In this document: in pieces, positions 6,996-14,682 of the stretch
Numbering within the stretch: the stretch's first letter is position 1
How the letters are laid out: every line of letters begins with the position of its first letter
Source of the DNA: Candidatus Anaerobutyricum avicola
GTDB lineage: Bacteria > Bacillota > Clostridia > Lachnospirales > Lachnospiraceae
Assembly: GCA_019113845.1 (NCBI GenBank)
Contig: DXGQ01000023.1
Location: 1-64,000, forward strand
DNA length: 64,000 bases
Reading direction: 5' to 3'
Made by a program: the position numbers and the translations under genes
Notes under the pieces: generated by a model
What the model saw: only the letters and a program-made list of their open reading frames with translations
The model's database searches: none
What the model was told of the DNA's origin: nothing

Positions 6996-7943
6996 ATGGA
7001 TACCAATAAATTAACACAGATGATCCGCATCGCCAAGATGCATTACGAGCAAAACTATACCCAGCTGGAAATCGCCAGCAAAGAAGGCATCAGCAAAGCC
7101 ACGGTCAGCCGGATTCTCAAGTCGGCCATGGACATGGGCATTATCGAAGTACGCATTAAGGATTCCATCCTCAATGACACGGAGCTGGAAAAGGAGCTCA
7201 TCGCCGCCTACCCCATCAAACGGGCAGTGATCGTGCCGGACCTGGTAGGAAATGAACAGATTCTCCTCCAGGATGTGTGCGCGGCCCTCATCAACGATCT
7301 TCCCCGCTATATAAAAAACGACAGCATTCTCGGCGTCTTTTACGGACACACCCTGACGGTGATGGCCAGACAGCTCCCAAGGCTGAAACGCCACGGCGTC
7401 TCTGTCATCCAGCTCGCCGGGGGATTTTCCCGCGCCATGTACGAATCCAACGCCCTTTCTATCTTAAGCAGCTTCGCGGAATGTGTCGGCGGAACCGCCT
7501 ACCCGATCCCCGCCCCTGCCATGGTGGAAAAACCATTTATCGTGGAAGCGCTGAAACAGGACTCCCAGATTGCCCGGGTTCTTGACATGGCAGAGCGCTG
7601 CGACACCGCCATCTTCTCCGTCGGTAACCTGGAACGTCCGTCCATTTTATTTGAAATGGGTATGATCACCCACGAGGAATACCAGGATATGATACACAGA
7701 GGAGTGATCGGCGACTGCTGCTCTCATTTTCTGAACCGGGACGGCAATATTTTCGATCAGGAAATGGACGCCCGGGTTGTTGGCGCCTCTCTCTCCACCA
7801 TCAAAAAAATTCCAAACAAGCTGCTGGTCGTTTCCGGCAAAGAGAAAAAAGAAGTCATTCACGCCTCCTTGATCGGCGGACTGGCCGACAGCCTCTATAT
7901 TGACGCGCCGACCGCACGGGAACTTCTGAAACCTATTTCTTAA
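6996..7943 (+). CDS. SorC/CggR-family sugar-responsive transcriptional regulator
   Basis: A 315-residue regulator with an N-terminal helix-turn-helix (residues about 18-40, YTQLEIASKEGISKATVSRI) and a C-terminal sugar-phosphate-binding domain (about 55-315; motifs LGVFYGHTLTVMA, GGFSRAMYESNA, SVGNL). This domain order and length are those of the SorC/DeoR-like family, whose members sense phosphorylated sugars. Start ATG 6996 follows AGAGGA. It is divergent from the gpsA-like/xylB operon, with operators visible on both sides of the intergenic region, so it very likely controls that operon and itself. Whether it represses or activates cannot be read from the sequence, although operator sites downstream of the start favour repression. 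Confidence 0.85.
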   Translation: MDTNKLTQMIRIAKMHYEQNYTQLEIASKEGISKATVSRILKSAMDMGIIEVRIKDSILNDTELEKELIAAYPIKRAVIVPDLVGNEQILLQDVCAALINDLPRYIKNDSILGVFYGHTLTVMARQLPRLKRHGVSVIQLAGGFSRAMYESNALSILSSFAECVGGTAYPIPAPAMVEKPFIVEALKQDSQIARVLDMAERCDTAIFSVGNLERPSILFEMGMITHEEYQDMIHRGVIGDCCSHFLNRDGNIFDQEMDARVVGASLSTIKKIPNKLLVVSGKEKKEVIHASLIGGLADSLYIDAPTARELLKPIS

Positions 7944-8013
7944 CTTCCAGGAGCTTTTCCCCAGTATACCACCGGACAAATCCCGCCGCAAGAAGCATGT
8001 TAACTTTTGTTGC

Positions 8014-8041
8014 TTGCCTTTCCGGCTCTTACGGATATAAT
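8014..8041 (+). promoter_or_regulatory. Promoter of the SdpI-like gene
   Basis: TTGCCT (8014-8019), a 16-bp spacer and TATAAT (8036-8041). The transcript start would be near 8048. Confidence 0.55.
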
Positions 8042-8130
8042 CAGAACTGTCAAATATGTCTTATGGCACATAGATGCACTCTGATATATGCAGATGTGCC
8101 GTCTGTGCAAAAAACAAAGCAGAACATCGG

Positions 8131-8736
8131 ATGAAGGCCGTAAATAAGAAGCGGGGGTTGATTCTCCTGCTCTGCTTTGCCGCTGTCATTTTTTCTGCGA
8201 ATATACATGATCCGGCGCTGGCCTCCTGCGTGACCGGCGGATGTTCCATCGCCGCGCTCCTGGTTCTTTACAAGAATCTTGCGCTGTTTACCAGCGTAAC
8301 TACGGAGGAAATGTATATTCGGTCGCTGACAATCACTACATTTTTTAATATCGGTATGATTCTTGTGGTGATCTCGGCGACTGCGCTGACAGAATCCGGC
8401 ATTGTCACCCTGTCTGCCAGTGGAGAAAATGTTTTCGCCACTGCCGTTGTCGCCATCATCATTATTTTTTCGGGAATGATTTCTCCCCGGCTGCCTTTCA
8501 ACCGGCATACGGGACTTCGTCTGCCATGGACAGTTCAGGACGAAGACACATGGAAGGTGGCGCACCGCATTCTTGGCATTACGGCATTGCCCGTTGCGCT
8601 CTGCTATATCGCCGCGTCCATCATTGCGGATGATCCAAAAACCGTCACTCTCTGCGCCGTGGCGTTCTGGATTGGACTTCCGGCTGTCCTTTCTTACATT
8701 TATTATTACCGGAAAATGCATGGCGATGTGTCGTAA
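8131..8736 (+). CDS. SdpI-family immunity membrane protein
   Basis: About 201 residues with several hydrophobic segments (LILLLCFAAVIFSA, FFNIGMILVVISATAL, ATAVVAIIIIFSGM, and two near the C-terminus). The hallmark SdpI segment reads GMISPRLPFNRHTGLRLPWT, then DEDTWKVAHRILG. B. subtilis SdpI gives immunity to the SdpC cannibalism toxin and can relay its presence to a regulator. No toxin gene is adjacent here. The start is uncertain: ATG 8131 (MKAVNKK) gives a typical N-terminus, while ATG 8074 in the same frame lies closer to the promoter; neither has a good ribosome site. Confidence 0.8.
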   Translation: MKAVNKKRGLILLLCFAAVIFSANIHDPALASCVTGGCSIAALLVLYKNLALFTSVTTEEMYIRSLTITTFFNIGMILVVISATALTESGIVTLSASGENVFATAVVAIIIIFSGMISPRLPFNRHTGLRLPWTVQDEDTWKVAHRILGITALPVALCYIAASIIADDPKTVTLCAVAFWIGLPAVLSYIYYYRKMHGDVS

Positions 8737-8739
8737 GAA

Positions 8740-9444
8740 TCAGGCAGACTCTGTACTCCTGCTATCCTGCGCTTGCGTCGCCCGCAGACTTTCAGTTTCT
8801 GCGACAGACGCAGCTGAGAGCAGCAGCACCGCCACATCGTTGACATTGGTTCCGGTCGGTCCGGTCATGATAAGGCCGTCGCAGGCTTTCAGTGCTTCGT
8901 AAGCGTTGTTGTCTTCCAATATCTGATAGATGTCCATACCTTTCTTTGCCAGACATCCCTTCGTGCTGCCGTCCACATAACCGCCGGCGGCGTCGGTAGG
9001 CCCGTCGGTGCCGTCGCTGCCAATGCTGAACAGGGCGGCATTTTCCATTCCTGCCAGTCCAGGAGCGGCACTAAGCGCCAGCTCCTGATTACGTCCGCCC
9101 TTTCCGCTTCCTTCCAAATGTACCACCGTCTCGCCGCCGGCGATGAAGGCCAGATTTTTTGTCGTACCGCAGTGTGTCTTTGCGATGGCGGCGAGGAAGC
9201 TTCCGGCCTCTCTTGCCTCGCAGCTCAGCTGGTCTGTCAGCAGAACAGGCTCGTACCCGAGCTTCCGGCAGGAAGCCGCCGCTGCCATCTGCCATGCCGC
9301 CTTGCCCACGGCGACAAGATAGATTCTGCCGCTCTTCTTCCCAAACAAATCGCTTCCCATCAGGACCCGCCTCACCGCCTCGTCGGGAAGCACCCGGTTT
9401 ATGGACTCTTTTATGATCTGATTTGCATCCTGTCGTAAATTCAT
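8740..9444 (-). pseudogene. Glycerate 2-kinase (GckA/TtuD type) with a large internal deletion
   Basis: The 234-residue product joins the two ends of a protein normally about 410-440 residues long. Residues 1-70 match the start of the DUF4147 domain ([28 protein letters not shown]). The text then jumps straight to the MOFRL C-terminal half ([69 protein letters not shown]). About 180-200 residues of the middle are missing, in frame. Start ATG 9444 has a good AAGGAGA site, so it may still be translated, but glycerate phosphorylation is unlikely. The next locus upstream (9613-9875) is also degraded. Confidence 0.8.
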
Positions 9445-9612
9445 GTAAATATCTCCTTTCCTGCACCGGGAAATATATGTCCCGCACATTTTTGTCTGTT
9501 CGCAGACAGGACAATGAGTCCTCCTCCTTCTGCGAACAAAGGACGGCATGAAACGCTGCCGTCCTTAAAAGCTGTCCTGTATATTTACAGATGGTATCTG
9601 TAACTCGCCGGA

Positions 9613-9875
9613 TTAATGCTCCTGCACAAATTCCGCTACTTTCCGGTTGAACCTGCCCGGTTCCTCCCAGAAAAGCATATGACCGGATTCCTCAAAGAAG
9701 ACCGTTTTCGCGCCAGGAATATTTTCTCCAACCCAGGCGCTTCCGTGCCAGTATACCGTGCCGGTGACTGATCCACACAAATCAGACCACTGATACGGTG
9801 ATTGCCGAACAGTTCGATGTAACTCCACAGAATAGAAGCCCCCATGGACCATCCAAGCACCGTCACATCCTCCAC
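9613..9875 (-). pseudogene. Alpha/beta hydrolase fragment, frameshifted
   Basis: One frame starting at 9875 carries the nucleophile elbow VTVLGWSMGASILWSY and LICVDQSPA. A second frame ending at 9613 carries the C-terminal part, IPGAKTVFFEESGHMLFWEE, with the catalytic-histidine GH motif. The N-terminal third, much of the middle and a common frame are all missing. The upstream region 9876-9970 has no gene. Confidence 0.75.
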
Positions 9876-9972
9876 TTTATATGATATTTTTTATTTTACC
9901 AAAGACAAAAGCGGAAGTAAACACAACGCCGCATAAACAGACACCTTTTCCTTATACCATCTTCATTTTCTC

Positions 9973-10001
9973 TTGACACCCCTGTTTTCTCATGATATAT
10001 T
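9973..10001 (+). promoter_or_regulatory. Sigma-A promoter of the riboswitch transcript
   Basis: TTGACA (9973-9978), a 17-bp spacer and TATATT (9996-10001), placing the start near 10008, a few bases before the aptamer. Confidence 0.85.
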
Positions 10002-10010
10002 TTCTACAAG

Positions 10011-10135
10011 CAATGAAAAGGGAGTAGCGAAACGTTTCTTCACTTCTCCGGTCAGGAAAAGTAAGAAGCGGGTTTGAGATCGTCAGCCGATGCCGGATGG
10101 CATCCGTATCAAATGAGAAAGCAAGACTTTTATTG
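10011..10135 (+). ncRNA. yybP-ykoY-type (Mn2+) riboswitch aptamer
   Basis: The 5' strand AATGAAAAG-GGAGTAGC and the 3' strand AAAGCAAGACTTTTATTG match the conserved halves of the yybP-ykoY class (GGGGAGUAGC ... CAAGACCUUU). They pair as P1 (10011-10020 with 10127-10135). A GC-rich hairpin GATGCCGGATGGCATC lies between. The class senses Mn2+ and normally turns on metal exporters. Here the 3' strand of P1 is also the 5' strand of the terminator that follows, so ligand-stabilised P1 would prevent termination. Assigned by eye from the consensus; a covariance-model search would settle it. Confidence 0.72.
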
Positions 10136-10165
10136 TGGCTCATGTCATGATAAGGGTCTTTTTTA
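10123..10165 (+). terminator. Riboswitch-controlled terminator
   Basis: AAGACTTTTAT (10123-10133) pairs with ATAAGGGTCTT (10150-10160), including two G-U pairs, followed by a T-run (10159-10164). It overlaps the 3' half of the aptamer's P1, as expected for a transcriptional switch. Confidence 0.75.
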
Positions 10166-10279
10166 GTATCTGTAATCGGAAATCAGACGACAGAACGGCC
10201 ATTCCCCTTTTCATCATTGTATCCTTATCGGACAGAGCCTGATCATCCAGTCTGCTGACAGGAAAGAGAGGATAACTTT

Positions 10280-10702
10280 ATGAGTAATGAATTAATGAGA
10301 AAAGAAGTACAGGAAGCCGTACAGGCGGGAGAACGCGCACTTCAGAGCCTGTACACCGCGAAAGAACAACTGAACAGCGCAAAAAACTGGGGGATTTTTG
10401 ATATGCTGGGCGGCGGACTGTTTGCCAGCATGATCAAACATTCCAAACTCGGTAATGCCTCCGCCTCACTGGAAGAAGCCAGATATGATCTGCAGATTTT
10501 TCAGCGGGAGCTTTCCGATGTTCACATTCCGCAAAATCTGCAGATCAATGTCAACGGTTTTCTTTCTTTTGCAGACTTTTTCCTTGACGGTCTGATCGCC
10601 GACTATCTGGTGCAGAGCCGCATCAACGATGCCAGAGAGCAGGTGGAAGACGCTATCGAAAGGGTGGAAATGCTGCTTCGTGATTTAAAATCTTATATCT
10701 GA
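10280..10702 (+). CDS. Conserved-looking 140-residue protein of unknown function, downstream of the Mn2+ riboswitch
   Basis: Not recognised. The protein is largely helical in appearance: residues 1-35 and 70-90 have coiled-coil-like heptads (LMRKEVQEAVQAGERALQSL, ASLEEARYDLQIFQREL), a glycine-rich turn LGGGLFASMIKHSK sits near 45-58, and the C-terminus is an acidic helix. There is no signal peptide and no clear membrane span. Start ATG 10280 has an AGAGGA site 8 nt upstream, and a strong terminator follows. It is the only gene between the riboswitch terminator (10165) and its own terminator, so it should be controlled by the switch unless an unseen promoter lies in 10166-10260. It resembles none of the Mn exporters usually found behind this riboswitch. 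Confidence 0.75.
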   Translation: MSNELMRKEVQEAVQAGERALQSLYTAKEQLNSAKNWGIFDMLGGGLFASMIKHSKLGNASASLEEARYDLQIFQRELSDVHIPQNLQINVNGFLSFADFFLDGLIADYLVQSRINDAREQVEDAIERVEMLLRDLKSYI

Positions 10703-10721
10703 TACACAACCGACTCATGCA

Positions 10722-10752
10722 AGAACCCGGCTTACCAGCCGGGTTCTTTTTT
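10722..10752 (+). terminator. Rho-independent terminator
   Basis: AGAACCCGGCT (10722-10732), loop TACC, AGCCGGGTTCT (10737-10747), followed by TTTTT. The stem is a perfect 11 bp. Confidence 0.93.
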
Positions 10753-10763
10753 AATTTTCCCTC

Positions 10764-10801
10764 TTGCATTTGGTCCGAAATCATACTATAATAGAACCAA
10801 A
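10764..10801 (+). promoter_or_regulatory. Promoter of marR-MATE operon with candidate MarR operator
   Basis: TTGCAT (10764-10769), a 17-bp spacer and TATAAT (10787-10792). An inverted repeat TTTGGT (10769-10774) / ACCAAA (10796-10801) brackets the -10 region, a typical position for a MarR repressor site. Binding is inferred. Confidence 0.65.
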
Positions 10802-10875
10802 CAATACTAATTGTCTGTATTTGCAGGGCATTTTTGTTGCCTGCATACGATTATGACATGATAAGGGGGAATTCT

Positions 10876-11331
10876 ATGCATGCGGAAAAAGAGCTGCTCC
10901 GGAATTTTTATTCTTCCTGGGCGCAGAGTATCTCTTTATATACCGGGTGGGCAGATCATCATAAGATCAGTTACTCTGTCCTGATGACACTCTATGCCCT
11001 GTACAGTAGGGGCAGTCTCACACAGAAAAATATCAGTGGATATTACGGTCTTCCCAAACAGACCGTCCACTCTTCCGTCCGGTATCTGGAGGACAGGGGA
11101 TACATTTCCCTGACGGCCGGCACAAAAGACCGGCGGGAGAAAATCATTTCTCTCACCAAAGAAGGCAGCGACTACGCCGGTGAGATCATTACGCCGCTTC
11201 TGGAAGCGGAAGAAATGGTCTGTCAGAATGTCGGCTATCAGCGTCTCAGAGAAATGATCGCGACCAACGACCTTTATAATATTCTTTTTGAAAAGGAAAT
11301 GAAACGGAGGTTTAAAGATCATGATACATAG
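10876..11331 (+). CDS. MarR-family transcriptional regulator
   Basis: A 151-residue winged helix-turn-helix protein: ISYSVLMTLYALYSRGSLTQKNIS leads into the recognition helix YYGLPKQTVHSSVRYLEDRGYI and the wing with the diagnostic DRREKIISLTKEG. MarR proteins repress efflux genes until a ligand binds. Start ATG 10876 (MHAEKELL) has an AAGGGGG site; a longer in-frame start lacks one. It overlaps the following MATE gene by 11 bp, so the two are co-transcribed and probably autoregulated through the repeat in the promoter. Confidence 0.9.
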   Translation: MHAEKELLRNFYSSWAQSISLYTGWADHHKISYSVLMTLYALYSRGSLTQKNISGYYGLPKQTVHSSVRYLEDRGYISLTAGTKDRREKIISLTKEGSDYAGEIITPLLEAEEMVCQNVGYQRLREMIATNDLYNILFEKEMKRRFKDHDT

Positions 11332-12664
11332 TCATGTACATGCCGGGAGATCTTCCCGGTTTGCAAATGATACACTTTTTTTACGTTTTGTCATCCCGTC
11401 CATTCTGGCTTTTGCCCTCTCCGGTGTCTACGCCATTGTGGACGGCTTCTTTGTGGGAAACAGCGTGGGAGATAACGGTATTTCCGCCATCAACATCGCT
11501 TTTCCGATCATCGCTCTGATCCAGTCTTCGGGAACGGGCATCGGCATGGGCGGCGCCGTCTATTTTTCCATTTTCCGCGCGGAAGGGAAACCGGAAAAAG
11601 CAAGAGAGTTTGTGGCGGGAACACTCTGGCTCCTGGTGGCGGCAAGCGCGATCATGACAGTATTTGTTCTTCTTTTTGCCACACCGCTCCTTAAGCTTCT
11701 CGGCGCCCGGGGCGAACTTCTTGCGATGGGAGAACAGTACATTTTCATCATGGCGCTTGGCTCTGTCTTACAGATCTTCGGCACCGGACTGGTCCCTCTG
11801 ATCCGCAATAACGGCGGCGCCATCTTTGCCATGGTCACCATGTGCGCAGGCTTCTTCACCAATATCGTCTTTGACTATCTGTTTGTGTGGATTTTCAATG
11901 GCGGTGTGTCCGGAGCTGCCTGGGCTACCATCATCGGTCAGGGCGTTGCCATGGCGGGCGGTATCGGATACCTCTTATACAAGAAGCAGTTGACTTTTGC
12001 CATATCATGGCAATCCATGAAGCAGGTGATCAAACCGATCATCCGCATCGGGCTGGCGCCATTCGGACTGGCTCTCACCCCAAACTTTTCGCTGATCCTC
12101 ATCAACCGCTTTTCCGCCTCCTACGGAGGGGAACCTGCCATTGCCGTATACGCCTGCGTCTCCTACATCCTCACCATCGTCTATCTGGTGCTGCAGGGAG
12201 TCGGCGACGGGATGCAGCCGCTGATGAGTCAGTTTTACGGGGCGGGAAAAAAGGAAGAACTAAAGCGTGCCAACCGGTTCGCTTACCAGTTTGCTCTGCT
12301 ATTGTCCCTCCTCAGCATACTGTTATTATATCTATTTCGCGGGAGTATCGGAGCGATCTTTGGCGCATCTGCCGCCGTCACGCAGGAAGTAGCCGACATA
12401 ATGATCATCTTCCTCATCGCCATCCCGTTTATCTCCATCAACCGGGTGACAACCGCCAGCTTCTATGCCACGGAAGAAAGCACCCTGGCATATCTGCTGA
12501 CTTACATCGAACCGGCAGCCATGCTCGTGCTCATGCTCATTCTTCCGCCGCTTTTCGGCGGACAGATGATGATCTGGTGGAGCGCCACCTGCGCGAGAAT
12601 CCTATCGGCGGTTCTGGCATTGATCTTACTGTCATTACAAAAAACGAAATTTCCTGTAAAGTGA
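11321..12664 (+). CDS. MATE-family multidrug efflux transporter
   Basis: 447 residues and about 12 hydrophobic segments, the family's normal size. The MATE signatures FLRFVIPSILAFALSGVYAIVDGFFVGNS near the N-terminus and the repeated-half equivalent around FGLALTPNFSLILINRF and GVGDGMQPLMSQFYGAG are visible. These inner-membrane antiporters expel drugs or metabolites using Na+ or H+ gradients. It is translated from ATG 11321 with GGAGG upstream, inside the 3' end of marR. The substrate is unknown; co-expression with a MarR repressor suggests induction by a small toxic molecule. Confidence 0.92.
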   Translation: MIHSHVHAGRSSRFANDTLFLRFVIPSILAFALSGVYAIVDGFFVGNSVGDNGISAINIAFPIIALIQSSGTGIGMGGAVYFSIFRAEGKPEKAREFVAGTLWLLVAASAIMTVFVLLFATPLLKLLGARGELLAMGEQYIFIMALGSVLQIFGTGLVPLIRNNGGAIFAMVTMCAGFFTNIVFDYLFVWIFNGGVSGAAWATIIGQGVAMAGGIGYLLYKKQLTFAISWQSMKQVIKPIIRIGLAPFGLALTPNFSLILINRFSASYGGEPAIAVYACVSYILTIVYLVLQGVGDGMQPLMSQFYGAGKKEELKRANRFAYQFALLLSLLSILLLYLFRGSIGAIFGASAAVTQEVADIMIIFLIAIPFISINRVTTASFYATEESTLAYLLTYIEPAAMLVLMLILPPLFGGQMMIWWSATCARILSAVLALILLSLQKTKFPVK

Positions 12665-12742
12665 AAATATGGTCGGAAATTTTTTCCGCTCTGCCTGATA
12701 GCCGCTTTTCTTTATAAGGGCGTCACGTGGACGGAAAAAAGG

Positions 12743-12771
12743 TTGAGCCGCTGAGGTGAATATAGTATAAT
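12743..12771 (+). promoter_or_regulatory. Promoter of the acyl-CoA thioesterase gene
   Basis: TTGAGC (12743-12748), a 17-bp spacer and TATAAT (12766-12771). Confidence 0.7.
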
Positions 12772-12816
12772 CTCTGTAATTCAATTTGTCGAAAGGAAAG
12801 AGGGGATATTATATTT

Positions 12817-13308
12817 ATGGAATTCCGTGCAAAGACAGTAGCCGAATCCCGGGTGGAGACCGTGCACATCATTCGTCCGGCTGATCTGAATGACGCAGGT
12901 CGTCTTTTTGGCGGCGTTTTGATGCAGTGGATCGATGAGGTCGCTGCCCTGGTGGCAAAACGCCATTCGCAGATGAATGTCACCACCGCGTCGGTGGATA
13001 ATCTGCGTTTTCTGCAGGGCGCGTTCCAGCGGGATGTGATCGTTATCATCGGGCGGGTCACCCACGTGGGGAACACTTCGATGGAGGTAAAGGTGGAGAC
13101 TTATGTGGAGCACACCGATGGCAAAAGGGATCTGATCAACCGGGCTTTTCTGACAGAGATCGGCCTGGGTGAAGATAACCGGCCTGCCACTCTTCCCCGC
13201 CTTATCCTGGAAACGGAGGAGGATCGCAAGGAATGGGAGCGCGCGGAAATGCGCCGCAATCTCCGGGCGAAACAGCGAAAAGAGGGCTTTCATTTTTACG
13301 GGGAATGA
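12817..13308 (+). CDS. Acyl-CoA thioesterase (hotdog fold, YciA/BFIT-like)
   Basis: A 163-residue single hotdog domain. RPADLNDAGRLFGGVLMQWIDEVAALVAKRH is the family's hallmark (normally N.x.LFGG.LM.WIDE.A), carrying the catalytic aspartate in the central helix, followed by TASVDNLRFLQGAFQRDVIVIIGRVTHVGNTSMEV. It hydrolyses acyl-CoA esters in the cytoplasm. The C-terminal tail (EEDRKEWERAEMRRNLRAKQRKE) is charged and helical. Start ATG 12817 lies behind GAAAGAGGGG. It is a stand-alone gene with its own promoter. Confidence 0.88.
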   Translation: MEFRAKTVAESRVETVHIIRPADLNDAGRLFGGVLMQWIDEVAALVAKRHSQMNVTTASVDNLRFLQGAFQRDVIVIIGRVTHVGNTSMEVKVETYVEHTDGKRDLINRAFLTEIGLGEDNRPATLPRLILETEEDRKEWERAEMRRNLRAKQRKEGFHFYGE

Positions 13309-13321
13309 TTTCTATGAAACC

Positions 13322-13429
13322 AAAAGGGCTGCTGCCATCATGGTATCTCTCTTTCCTGACTGACAAAACATGCGCACAGGTCTTGTCGCTGGGAAGTGTA
13401 AGATCAACCATCTGCAGCTGCCCTTTTTT
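13322..13429. terminator. Long-loop inverted repeat, possible bidirectional terminator
   Basis: AAAAGGGC (13322-13329) pairs with GCCCTTTT (13420-13427), extended by nearby TGCTG/CAGC, with a loop of roughly 90 nt and T-runs on both strands. It lies between convergent genes (thioesterase and lipoprotein). The long loop makes termination efficiency uncertain. Confidence 0.45.
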
Positions 13430-13502
13430 ATTATCTGAAAATCTTTATTTACTGTTCTCTTTTATATGCAGAAGTCTTTTACAAAATGTTTTCTCACATT
13501 TT

Positions 13503-14624
13503 CTACTGATCGAAGGACCAGCTTCCATCATCGTTCTGCACGCCGCCCAGTACATTTTCTCCGTCTACAGAGACGAGAACATCTGTGGAAGATACGCTGT
13601 CTCCCTCTACGGCGAAGTCATAGTACTCATAATCACCGATGGTGACGATATCCTTAAATGTATATTCCGCTTCATCGCCGTAATACTCCTCAGCAAGAGC
13701 GAGGGCATCGTCCTCGGAGATCTCTTCCTCTGTTGTCTCCGAAGAATCGGCATCGTCTGTACTCTCTTCCTCGGACTCTTCCTCCGTGTCATCAGTCTCG
13801 TCGGCATCTTCTGTTGTCATTTCCTCGGAGGTATCCTCGTCAGCGTCGTCGCCATTCTCTTCTGTCGCTCCCTCGGAGAAGTCCACATCATTTTCTTCCT
13901 CATCTGCCTCCTCAAAATCGGAGACTGCGTAAGCAAATGCATTTTCTTCGCCATCATAGGAATTCTCTGTGATCGTGATCTGATAACGGCCGTAAAGGTC
14001 TTCGGAATCGGTATCCCGGAGTTCTGCTGTCAGCACATAATCGCTGCCGTCTTCTTCACAGTCCGTGATATATGCCTTCATCGTGCCGATACCGCCGGAG
14101 AGGAAACCGTACGTATTGTCATCCTCATTATATACTGCATAGGTGTCATCCTCAGCCAGCTCCGGAAACTCCAGATTCCCCTGCGCATAGGCATCATAGA
14201 GAGTGGAGGCGTACATATTGACCGTGTCTTCTTCCAGATACAGATAGTTCTCATCGGTATCAACGGTGAAATCCTTCACATAGTCGTTCATCAGAGACGC
14301 CAGCACCGCCATGGAGAACCAGAAAGAGTCTGCCTCATCCTCCGTGGAATCCTCACTGTAATATGGCAGGCCCTTGGCGGAAGCCTCCACCATCAGAGAA
14401 GTCAATGGATAGATCATGTCGCCAAAATCGGACGGCAATGTCACGCCGGTATCCACAAAATCTTCGGAATCATCTCCGGTATCCTCAACAGCAGCTTCCG
14501 TTGTCGCTTCCGCCGGCTCCGGACTTGTCTGTTCTTTCTCGTTTCCTCCGCATCCCATGAGGGAAACTGCCATCACTCCTGCCAGAGCAACGGCGCTCCA
14601 GCGTTTCATATTTTTTAAATGCAT
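13503..14624 (-). CDS. Secreted lipoprotein with an acidic low-complexity region, function unknown
   Basis: A 373-residue protein with a lipoprotein signal: KRWSAVALAGVMAVSLMGCGG, lipidation expected at the Cys of SLMGC. Residues about 40-220 form a folded-looking domain (FWFSMAVLASLMNDYVKDF, GGIGTMKAYITD). A long Asp/Glu/Thr/Ser-rich stretch (about 235-300) follows, and then a short C-terminal domain (ALALAEEYYGDEAEYTFKDI, DVLVSVDGENVLGG). Start ATG 14624 (MHLKNMKRW) has AAGGGG upstream. It follows alaX by 58 bp on the same strand and may be the last gene of that operon. No family was recognised. Confidence 0.8.
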   Translation of the reverse strand: MHLKNMKRWSAVALAGVMAVSLMGCGGNEKEQTSPEPAEATTEAAVEDTGDDSEDFVDTGVTLPSDFGDMIYPLTSLMVEASAKGLPYYSEDSTEDEADSFWFSMAVLASLMNDYVKDFTVDTDENYLYLEEDTVNMYASTLYDAYAQGNLEFPELAEDDTYAVYNEDDNTYGFLSGGIGTMKAYITDCEEDGSDYVLTAELRDTDSEDLYGRYQITITENSYDGEENAFAYAVSDFEEADEEENDVDFSEGATEENGDDADEDTSEEMTTEDADETDDTEEESEEESTDDADSSETTEEEISEDDALALAEEYYGDEAEYTFKDIVTIGDYEYYDFAVEGDSVSSTDVLVSVDGENVLGGVQNDDGSWSFDQ

Positions 14625-14682
14625 CTTAACCCCTTCTTTCTTTTTGCATTCCATCTCATCCTAAATGATAAATCCCATAAAG

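Noticed and set aside
9952-10143. 63-codon open frame on the minus strand (starting MSHNKSLAFS)
   Set aside because: It has no ribosome site and lies antisense to the promoter, aptamer and terminator of the riboswitch; the RNA structure explains its conservation better.
13322-13427. Riboswitch or small RNA between the thioesterase and lipoprotein genes
   Set aside because: Only a long-loop inverted repeat is visible, with no conserved aptamer motif; listed only as a possible terminator.
13233-14618. 461-codon open frame on the + strand across the lipoprotein gene
   Set aside because: It is the mirror of the acidic low-complexity region of a lipoprotein with a proper signal and ribosome site.
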